Assembly: GCA_014904985.1 (NCBI GenBank)
Contig: MU129004.1
Location: 160,191 to 224,190, forward strand
DNA: 64,000 nucleotides
Source: Hydnum rufescens UP504
Taxonomy: Eukaryota > Basidiomycota > Agaricomycetes > Cantharellales > Hydnaceae
Direction: 5' to 3'
Shown: positions 55,564-64,000 of the stretch, piece after piece
Position numbering within the stretch: the stretch's first letter is position 1
Layout: every line of letters starts with the position of its first letter
Notes under the pieces: model-generated
What the model was told of the DNA's origin: nothing
Database searches by the model: none
What the model saw: only the letters and a program-made list of their open reading frames with translations
Made by a program: the position numbers and the translations under genes

Positions 55564-57944
55564 ATGATTAGGTTTTTTTTCAGGTCTTATTGCATAATTC
55601 ATTCAGTATCCCCCTTGCCATTTAGTAATCAATTAGTTGTACCTGACTCAATGTGCCCACTGCCCAAAGGACACCAGAATGAACTCGAAATTCAACTTAC
55701 GCATGCAGTTGTGGCTGCTGGTTGGTCCTTCAATTCAATTGAAAACCCTGAAGTCATTAAGCTATTCAGAATGCTGCACCCTGGATTCAGTCCTCCTAGC
55801 AGAACTAAGTTGTCAGGCCCACTTCTAAAGGTGCAATATGACTTGATTCAGGATGGCCTAACGGACATCATGAAGGGTGGCTATGTGACAGGCCAGTGTG
55901 ATGGATGGAAGGATATTTCATGGAATCATGTCATTGCACTTATGGTTTCCATGAAAGGCAAGGCATGTATATTTTTTCCCCTCATTATTTTCCTCTTGCT
56001 TTCCATGGGATTTATGGAACTGTTGAATATTTCAGTTACATGTCACCCATGTTCACAATACATCTGGGGAATGTAAGACTGTGGAGAATCTCCTAAAGCT
56101 GATGGAGATGGAAAAGAAATTCATCAAGGTGGACCTCAGCTGCACATTGATTGGATGGGTTTCAGATGCTGGTGGGGAATTGCATGCTGCTTGGGTCCAT
56201 CTCCATGCACAATACCCATGGCTACTTATTGCTGATTGCTTTGCACACCAGGTATGTAATGGGTAAATTCCTTGTAATATTTCTCATGGCCACCCAGTTA
56301 CAGTTAGTCCTTGGGGACTATATTAAGAAAAATCCAGATCTTTCTGTCCAAATGGCAGAAGCATCGGAACTGGTGAACTGGTTTAATAATCATTCCTTCA
56401 CTCTCCACATTCTCTTTAAGGAGCAGCATTCAATGCCTGACTTTCATGATGAGGTTTTAACACTCATTAGGGCAGTGCTTACACAATGGGCTACCCATGT
56501 TGTTTCATTTAATTGACTCTTGAAGGTGGAACTCCCAATGAAATTGGCTGTAATCAAGTGGAGGGATGATATTCTTAAGGTGGCAGGCACAACAGCCCCC
56601 GCTATTTCAAAAGTGAATCAGATAATTAAGACCATTGAAGATATCGGGTTCTGGGAAAAGCTGAGGCAGTACAAGTATTTTCTTCCTTCATGTTCATTGC
56701 CACAATAATATTAATGGCACTTCTACATGTACTAGGATAACTTCACACCTCAAGCCACTTGCCATTGCAATTAATGTATGCCAAGGCTCACATATGAGAA
56801 TTGATATGGTTGCCCTCATCTTTGGGTGATTATACAAGCATTACATGGATCTGTCTGCCATTGCACTTCTCAGTGGCCACACTAGCCCTGTAGATGTGAT
56901 TCTTGGTTCCCTTGATACTCACTGGGCAAGGGTAGATAAATCTATGTTCGTTGTTGGGATCACTCTCAACCCTTTCCTAAAAACAAAACTATTCAATCTG
57001 AGTTTATCTGCACACATACTCACAACTCTCATTGAGAAATTATACTGTTGTGTCTTTAAACACCAATCTGTGCCACCCAGAGTCTCGTCTTGGGCATTTG
57101 CCTATCTTACAGGCCAAGAAGATGTCTTTGGAATCCAGGGTGGTGACTGGACAGATGAAATGCTTTGTCTTTGCATTCCAGTAAGTGAATATCCTGACTG
57201 CAGTAAAATTTCCATGCTAATATATACATGAGAAGGATTTATGCCCATTAAAGGCATGGAAAGCCATCCCAGAAATTGATCCACTTGTGCAACTTGGTCA
57301 CCTGCTCTTTTCTTTCATTTGCACCTCAGCTGCAACCGAGTGCTTTTTCAGTGAGACCAGGAGTACAAAGACTGCCTCCCATAACTGATTATCTGTGCAA
57401 AAGATGGTCATGGCCTCAGCAATTAGCCTCAACCTTCACTGTCAGCATGCTGAAGACAGTACCACACGAAAACAGGTGAAGTGGTCATTTGGCATTCCTG
57501 CCTCAACCACAGATAATGATCCCAGTGGTATGTGATTGGATCCAAATGATGCATATGAAAATCCACAGGAAACTGAAAGTGGGTACATTGTGATGAGAAA
57601 TTCACTGCTTGAAGCCCTTGAGGCAGACAAAGACATGCCAGCTGCTGCTCCCACCTCACCACTCAGGTATCAGGTTAGTTTCCAACAAGAAAAGCTTGTA
57701 GGTACTTGGTAACTAATACACCTTACAGTGTGCCTCAATTGATGGGCGAAAGTGGACACTAAAAGAGGTCTTCAATCTAACACTTGATGGACCTTGGAAT
57801 GCATATTGGTTTCAGGGTGAATGGAATACCATGGCAGAGACAGAAGTAGGGGATTTAATGACAAGGCAAGCAAATCTTGACCTGGATCCTACACTTGTGA
57901 GCACTGCTGGCTGGACTGTCAATGAGAATCCTGTTACTGCTTAA
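55564..57944 (+). pseudogene. hAT-like transposase, decayed
   Basis: N-terminal block: AVVAAGWSFNSIENPEVIKL and GQCDGWKDISWNHVIALMVS (to about 55965). After an intron comes SGECKTVENLLKLMEMEKKF, then GWVSDAGGELHAAW and WLLIADCFAHQ. Splicing at GTATGT (56251) to TTACAG joins LVLGDYIKKN, typical of hAT transposases. Later blocks have GFWEKLRQ, a region near 56870-57230 (VGITLNPFLKTKLFN), a degenerate dimerisation motif near 57310 (TSAATECFFSETRS), and a tail WTLKEVFNLTLDGPWNAYWF ending at 57944. In life this enzyme would excise and insert its element with 8 bp target duplications. A TGA at 56514-56516 falls where FNRLL is expected, and other stops follow. No TIRs were fixed. Confidence 0.75.
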
Positions 57945-58179
57945 CTCTGTTGATTGTTAATCCATTTTGTTGATCTGATTGGTTGTGATTCGATTGACCC
58001 CACATGTGGCAAAAACTGAGTGAGACCCTGGGTCTGACATGGGGTCTTAACTGAATTCAGTCTGACCCAGGTCTGACCTGAGGTTGTGCAACACTGATGC
58101 TCACACTCTGTAAGCTGCTGACATAATGACATGCCCTTTGGGTGCAAGCAAAACCAGGCTGGTCAGCCACTTTTCCACA

Positions 58180-58290
58180 TCATATTAGATATAATGGGCC
58201 TTGCATTTATTATATCTAACTAGATGTTTTTACCAGGGGGCCCCTGCAATACAATCAGCCAGCAGGCCAGGGGCCCCTGGGGCCCCAGCT
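58180..58290. repeat. Hairpin TTAGATATAAT...ATTATATCTAA plus GGGGCCCC patch
   Basis: A stem-loop with nearly perfect 11-bp arms lies at about 58184-58222. GGGGGCCCCTGC and GGGGCCCCTGGGGCCCC follow. It resembles 25403-25600, including a shared GCATTTAT spacer word. It lies about 240 bp after the hAT stop. Confidence 0.55.
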
Positions 58291-58384
58291 ATAGGATTAT
58301 TTATTTATATATTTATTATTGTTATTATTATTATATGATTATTTACATCCACAGGCTTGCCCAGTAGGGCTCACCCATGCACCC

Positions 58385-59038
58385 AAGAAGAGCAGCCACA
58401 GGCTGCTCTTCTTGTGTGATTAGGATCATTGGGGAGGGGGGGGAACATACATTTTAGTACCACACCCATGCTGGGGCAGGTGTACCTCACAGTGTGCCAG
58501 TTGTGTGGACGTCTGTATGGGCTTGTGCCCAGTTATCTGTGAGGATTGCATGGGGTTCTGTTCGGGGGTCGATACTTGTGGGTGCAGAGGTTTTCATTGT
58601 TGGCTCAGGGCTTGGGTGGTGTCTGTGGCACAATCTAGAATCAAAGATAATACATCAGTTAAGTAGTAAAACCAGCACAAAAAGAGCAGCTTTTGCTGCT
58701 CTTTTTGCATAGGTGTATACACTGGGGGACTCACCTTGTATAGAGCCACACCCTTGCCATAGCAGGTGTGCAGTTCATGCAGCCACTCATTGGGCATGTT
58801 GTTGTGTTTTCATTCACAGGGTTTGGCTTGTGGGCCTTTGTTCAGCAGCTTTGGGGTTGTGGGGTTTCGCTCAGATTTGGGGTTGTGGGGTTTCACTTGG
58901 GTTTGAAGTTGCAGGGTTTCAGGCAGCAGGTTTGGGGTCAGGGGTTCATGGGGGTTCCAGTCCAAGATCTAGAAAAATAAGAGGTTGTTAGTTAAAAATC
59001 AAAGCAGCACAAGAAGAGCAGTTTATGCTGCTCTTCTT
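58385..59038. repeat. Three spaced AAGAGCAGC hairpins in ~300 bp units
   Basis: Perfect or near-perfect stem-loops of AAGAAGAGCAGC with its inverse occur at 58385-58413, 58679-58706 and 59011-59037. Units two and three share TCTAGAA and TTAGTTAA words before the hairpin, and all are followed by ACC-CACACCC...GGTGTG palindromes. The third unit is interrupted by the solo LTR. No coding frame is supported; short frames at 58494-58991 are shadows. The AT-rich microsatellite 58295-58345 precedes it. Confidence 0.75.
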
Positions 59039-59093
59039 TGCACCATAAAAATAAAAATAAAATAAAATAAAACAAGACTTATCTTGTAGTACC

Positions 59094-59708
59094 TGTCAGA
59101 GTTCGTCCATTTCCCAGTTAATTCTGGATTTGTTTCTGGTTTGTTTCTGGTTTTGGTTCTGGCCTGTTTCCAATTTGTCCCCATCTCCATTTCATTTCCC
59201 CTTCATTTCCTCGTTTCCTTTACTTCCAGTTCCCACACACTTACCCCTGGCCCTGTCCCTGTCCCCTCCACTTTCCCATCCCCTGCCCGCTCCCCCTCTT
59301 GTGCCTGCCCCCCTGTAACCACCTCTCATTAAGCAATCAATCCCCCGTAGTATAGGAACTATGTATAAGTAGTCCGGGGCAACATCCAGAGACTCAGCTT
59401 TGGTCTCTCAGGATTTCCGCTTCTACTCTGGACTACAGGTTAGCCTCACTGTACCTATTCCCTTAATGTTAATCTCAGGATTTCTGCTTCTACTCCAGAC
59501 TACAGTCCAAGTACTTTCCAGTTGACTCCATGAGCTTAAGGACCGCTGTGCTCATTTCTGCCTAGTCCCTTCCGGGCTGCTGGACTGCCTCTCCATCCCA
59601 TCCTCATTATCTCATTCTTGCCCGGATTCTCCCAGACTTAGCTGGACTTAGTCGGAGTTATCTGTGTTTATATTTGTTTGGTGCTCTCATCGCAGCATGG
59701 CCCTGACA
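59094..59708 (+). mobile_element. Solo LTR of the gypsy family, with target duplication GTACC
   Basis: It starts TGTCAGAG and ends CATGGCCCTGACA, matching the LTR at 38035-38614 in its TATA region (ATGTATAAGTAGTC), CTTTGGTCTCTCAGG, and CCTTCCGGGCTGCTGGAC. The direct repeat GTACC flanks it (59089-59093 and 59709-59713). The solo form implies recombination between two LTRs of a former full element. Confidence 0.92.
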
Positions 59709-59859
59709 GTACCACACACCTGTGGTGGTGGGTGTGTGGTATTTTGTTTTGGTTGTATGGGCTCTTGCATGGGTGTTCATACTGTGGTTCACTGTCTATT
59801 ACTGCTCAGGTTTCAATACATGATGTTGCCAGGCTGGTCAACCACATTGACTACCTATG

Positions 59860-60065
59860 TTAGGTACCAAATCTGTGCCATGAATTGGTACCTAAGTAGG
59901 TCCTACAATACTGGGGCCCCACTAGGGCCCAAATCCAAAGTTAAAGAGCAGTACCAATGCAATGGGGCCCAAAATGGGGCCCAAATGGGGCCCAAGTGGG
60001 GCCCAAGTGGGGCCCAAATGGGACCCAAGTGGATACATTCAAACTGCCTGCACCAATGGGGCCCA
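59860..60065. repeat. Hairpin terminus motif plus GGGGCCC patch of KDZ copy K3
   Basis: TTAGGTACCAAAT pairs with ATTGGTACCTAA (59860-59895), then AGTAGG, then at least eight GGGGCCC words up to 60065. It is the best preserved member of the set at 15646 and 27050, and lies about 120 bp past the K3 stop. Confidence 0.65.
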
Positions 60066-60184
60066 AATGTGTGAACTTGTCCCAAATCCACAGTAGGACA
60101 CACGGAACTCAGATCTCTATTTTTTTCCAAGTTAAACCAACCATAGTTTACAAAATACAAGATATTACATTCAAATAGAACAAT

Positions 60185-63100
60185 TCATGCATCATCCCCA
60201 ACTAACTCCTCAAGAGCATCAAGAGCAGCTAAGAATGCAATGTCTTGCGGCACAGGTGCATCTTCTAATTCCCCATTTTCATCATCATCCGAGCTTGCAG
60301 CATCTGAGACCCCATCCACAGCCTCACCTGTCAGTGAGTTTGCCACAGGGGACACAGGCCCACACAGTATCTGAATCCTACCATAACAAAGGGGAGGAGG
60401 CTGCTCAGGAAGATTCATCCAGCCAATCTGGCCATCACTCCCAAGCATTGCTGATGAATGCCTCTGCCAAGCCTCTACCAAATCATGCAGGTGATGCAAC
60501 TCTAGTAATGCAAAGAACTTCACCTCTGCATCTAGCAGAATGAGGCTAATTCAGTCAACCCCTATCATGACAGCCAAATGTAGATTACATACCACAAGAA
60601 AGAGTATATGCATGCCATGTGGCAGACCATTGGGTCATAAACCATGTATGTAAGTTAGAGAATTCAGCCTTGCAACACTGCAGCTCCTGGCGGCAATTTA
60701 GAATCTCTTGGGCAGCTCGTATCCCATCCCATACCCCCTTATCTCTAAGCCACGCAGGTACCTCTCCATCAGGAAAGTTTGCAAGATCCTCATGATGAGG
60801 TACTTGCCAGATATCTTCATCTACATCTAGCTTGTAGACAGACGAGGATATCTCTGGGGGGATATAGGCATCCACTGCAACACTCCCCTTCCCCTGAAGC
60901 TTCATCATCTCCCTTCAGATCTCCTCATATCGCTTTAGAGCCCCTTGTACTCCAGAGACCCGGCTCTTCATTGCCTTTTCAACATGCTCCTTCATTCGGT
61001 GGTCAAGCTCGTGGCCAGTATCTGCATGATCCAATCCCGCAAGTTCAAACTTCCACGCTCGCAGTTTTATCAGAATTTGATCTCGAACAACGTGTATATT
61101 GAGCTGTAGGTTCACCCATTTATCGGTCTTAAGGCGATCCAACTCTTTATGGGACATCCGATCAGAGAGATGCAGTTCCTCTGTCTTTTTCTTGATGTTA
61201 CTCTTGATGCGCTTTATACTTGACCGCATAGCCTCAATCTTTGCCCGTAGCTCATCCTCTACCACCACAGTGCTGCTATCAGTTGCAAGCTCTCCCAGCT
61301 CATCCACCGTTTCCTTGAGATGGATCCGCAGGGATTGTGCAGTCTGTGTCATGGACAAGATGTGCTCAATTGCACGAGCTCCTTTGGTTTTCAACTGGCG
61401 GGGCATCGGTTTGCTTTGGAAAGCTCGTTGTGACTTGAACTGATCCAGGAGGTATGAGATAGACTGCCCACCAAGCCTTGCCGTCGCCTCTCCTTCCCAC
61501 TTGTGAGCAGATAAAGTGCAATCATGCAGCCATTTCGCCAGGCCCTGCTGCTTCAGTTCATCAATGTGCTCCACCTGGAGGTCAATGATAAAGAGTCATC
61601 AGTGATAGCCCATAACCCTTAGAGGAGGGAATAAGTCTTCGGAGTTCACTCCAAAACCTCTCACAGCCTTCACCATCAGAAAGGCCCCAGATCTCTGACT
61701 TCCAAGGATGGATACCATAGCTGGAACGTCCATTGGTGGCCATACGCATGGAAGACCGAGACACCAAAGACGATGCGACTATGCCATTCAGGCATAAAGT
61801 TCCATTTTTTTGGGAGACTTTGAGTGGATTTGACACGCAATAGTTTGCATACAATATCCCCACAAGTCCCACCATTCCGTGCAATCCTTTGAAAAAGAGC
61901 TAGCCGACAAAGGCGCCAAAGAATTGCATAAAATTGGTTCTTGCCCAGCTGTGCGCATGTTGGCAAGCGTAACAGGCAATGTCATGGCGACACAGTAAGG
62001 CCAGGAGCCCGGTATCATCAAACGTGGGTAGAAGCTTTTAATGTGAGCGCCCATCGCTGCAATGGAAAGAGTCGCCTCCGACCGGTGTATCGAGAACCGA
62101 GTCTTCGGCACATTCTCACCAGGCTTCCACTGCATACATCTTCACCTTCGCAGCAGCTCAGATCACCTCCGTCATCTCAGTCCGCTTTTCGTTTTCGCCC
62201 CGAAGTTGACACGGTTTTCGTTGTTGCGTCCGCAGCTCTATTAACACGGCTTCCATCAATCATCGAGCTCCCGTACTTGGGATAGCTCACCCCGTTCTTG
62301 CGAAAAGGATCTTCCGGCGTCTCCTACCTCGGTTTCGCCTTGAAGCCCTCGCCACGTGATCTTTGTCACGATGGCGCTTTGATTTGCGAATGTTGGCATC
62401 CGGAAACATGGGTATGGTCTCAGTACACCTATGCTGGGCGTGGACTTCCCCCAAGAACAAAGGGGCACCGATTGCAAATAAATGCCTTGGGCCCCATCTT
62501 GACATGCCCGCCAATTGTGCGCCATTAGTGTATTTCGAAAAGGTATTGGCGTCATTTCATTGAGCACTGGGTACCGATCGGAGGTCCTGCTGATGTCGGC
62601 ACAGAAGGTAGAGAAGAAATTGAGGGCACTGAAGGCCCTGAGGACCCAAGGGATGTTGGGGCCCCAGAGGGCAGTGATGTCAAGGAAGTTGATGACACTG
62701 AGGGCACCAGCGAGGGGTCACGAAAGGAATCTATGATTTTCGCCATCTCCGCGTTGACGAGACGGACAAGGACTTGATAGTGCGACAAAGCATTAGCAAA
62801 TCGCCGACAAAGTGAGTCCGCAGTGGCAAATTCATGGCCACGAGCCTTGAGATACTTCGTCATGGTGGCCGCCCATGCCTGCTCATTGGGACCCATGCAA
62901 ACAAAGAGTTCCGATGCAAACTCTAGGACATCCATGTTGACAGCCAATGTCGGAGACAAAGGTGCGCAGGGGAACAATCCTCGATGTACGAGCTGGGCTG
63001 CAGCAGGATTGCGTTTGCAGATGACAAGTTGAACACGCTCCAGGTACTCCATGTGGACACACACAACCCTCAGTACACAATGCTTTTCACTGCAGGTGCA

Positions 63101-63566
63101 TAGCGATGGGGTCCACCTTGTCCCCCATGTCTCGCCCCCATTGAAAGCTCATATAGGGTCGAATCAAAGATGGTAGCACCTCATCTCCCCAGTGCCAGGC
63201 TTGGGCATGCTTCCGTCGGGCATGACGAGAACGTTTATCCTGGTCAAGATGTATATGAACCTCAGGCGCAAGCTTGGGCTCGAAGTTGATATCCAATGGG
63301 CGTGATTCAACGAAGGTCGACCGAATGACGGGACCAGAAGGATATCCTCCAATCCGGCTCGACTCAGTCATTATCACACCACTTGGACCCGCACCGACAA
63401 CTTCGGCAGTTGGGAATTTGGAGTGATTGCGTCTTTTTGTTCGAATTGAGGGGTTAAGACGAGAACTGCTTGGGGACGATGAGGAAGGTGCTGAGGAAGT
63501 GGTGAGAGGAGGAGTGGGAACATGAGCCGCCCCCTGGCGAAGTAAACATTTCATCGTGTTGTTCAT
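60185..63566 (-). pseudogene. KDZ transposase, copy K3, full length but frameshifted
   Basis: Start near 63566 (MNNTMKCLLRQ). N-terminal blocks: KFPTAEVVGAGPSGV, HARRKHAQAWHWGDEVLPSL. The cysteine-cluster region (63064-62552) has VQLVICKRNPAAAQLVHRGL, FPCAPLSPTLAVNMDVLEF and CRRFANALSHYQVLVRL. A damaged part (62510-61900) has CRH-like remnants and LPTCAQLGKNQF. Then the KDZ signature: FHAYGHQWTFQLWY and GLSDGEGCERFWSELRRLIP (about 61680-61620). The coiled coil (61574-60915) has SSIKRIKSNIKKKTEELHL and NLQLNIHVVRDQI. Later: DVDEDIWQV, GEVPAWLRDKG, and an acidic tail SDAASSDDDENGELEDAP ending at 60185. It is the best template in the window for ordering the other KDZ copies. Several shifts between blocks mean no functional enzyme. 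Confidence 0.85.
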
Positions 63567-64000
63567 TCCGTAGGCCCCAAGTGCGAGAAGATTGAGTGTT
63601 CGCAGAGGTACGTGTAGTTTATGACGAATATTCTAATTGAACCAGTGGGTATACGGCGGAGGTCATGCTGCACTGACCTCACAAACGCTTGTCGTAATCT
63701 GTACGCGTCGGGCATAAGAGACAAGACAATTAATCGCAAGAAACAACAAAATATCCTAAATATACTCACCAAGGGACAAACTCAGGATGCAGCTGGAAGG
63801 TCGAGAACACGCACAACACAGGCAGGCTGGATGTACGCCTTCACGGTTCAACAGTATGCAGCAAATAGGACAACAGCACACAATCAAAGGCAAGCTTGTG
63901 ATGCACACTTCGTCCAAAACTGGCAAGGGTGCGGCAATTTGCACAAAATGGAGGCTAAATTCAGAAGAGAAAATAAATCAATCGATACAGGGAAAAAATA
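63567..64000. other. Upstream flank of K3, no gene recognised
   Basis: Short frames only. Unlike K2, the 5' flank shows no ~140 bp repeat within the window. CpG content is moderate. Confidence 0.5.

Noticed and set aside
58494..58991. Cys/Trp/Gly-rich short ORFs as small secreted proteins
   Set aside because: They lie in tandem hairpin repeats, lack signal peptides and splice structure, and overlap in several frames.

Overview
The window looks like nuclear DNA of a filamentous basidiomycete, most likely an Agaricomycete. Real genes carry 48-90 nt GT-AG introns, the gene families are typical of mushrooms (PL14 polysaccharide lyase, basidiomycete F-box and P-loop GTPase families, HNH nuclease with an AHIIP motif), and most of the sequence is transposon wreckage dominated by KDZ-type transposases. 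The species cannot be named from the sequence.

Layout. 0.1-7.4 kb: a segment bounded by imperfect inverted repeats rich in CAAGT. It holds a decayed P-loop GTPase gene, an array of 14 intron-sized cassettes separated by exactly 3 nt, a possible terminal exon, and a 3.1 kb pogo-like DNA transposon with 33 bp terminal inverted repeats (TIRs). 8.4-15.5 kb is the best conventional gene island: an F-box-like gene (-), a PL14 polysaccharide lyase (-) with one probable single-base error, an intact 9-exon aromatic amino acid decarboxylase (+) and a tRNA-like gene (-). 15.6-30.7 kb holds three KDZ transposase copies (one is only a C-terminal piece, interrupted by another), an accessory gene, a MITE-like element, a 15-bp minisatellite and patches rich in GGGGCCC. 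30.6-44.2 kb is a tandem duplication of about 3.5 kb. Each copy carries a KDZ start fragment, a ~140 bp repeat array and an HNH nuclease gene. The first copy is split by a 6.2 kb insert with a decayed Ty3/gypsy element and a 25-N assembly gap.

44.6-54.2 kb is a second CpG-rich gene island. It has a divergent pair (unknown minus-strand gene and a 566-aa plus-strand gene), a Ulp1-type SUMO protease gene starting 34 nt after the 566-aa gene, another ~140 bp repeat array, a C-rich minisatellite, and an intact 5-exon 822-aa gene. 54.3-60.1 kb has a hAT-like transposase (+) with a divergent accessory gene (-), hairpin repeats and a solo LTR with a 5 bp target duplication. 60.2-63.6 kb is another decayed KDZ transposase.

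Two themes join the parts. First, transposon regions have very few CpG, and decay falls on CpG: stops replace conserved Arg codons in four element genes, two catalytic Asp codons of the pogo-like transposase have become Asn, and one duplicate of the ~140 bp array differs from the other largely by CG to TG/CA. Second, the ~140 bp repeat lies 5' of three different transcription units in the same relative orientation. The intron-cassette array is the most unusual single object in the window.
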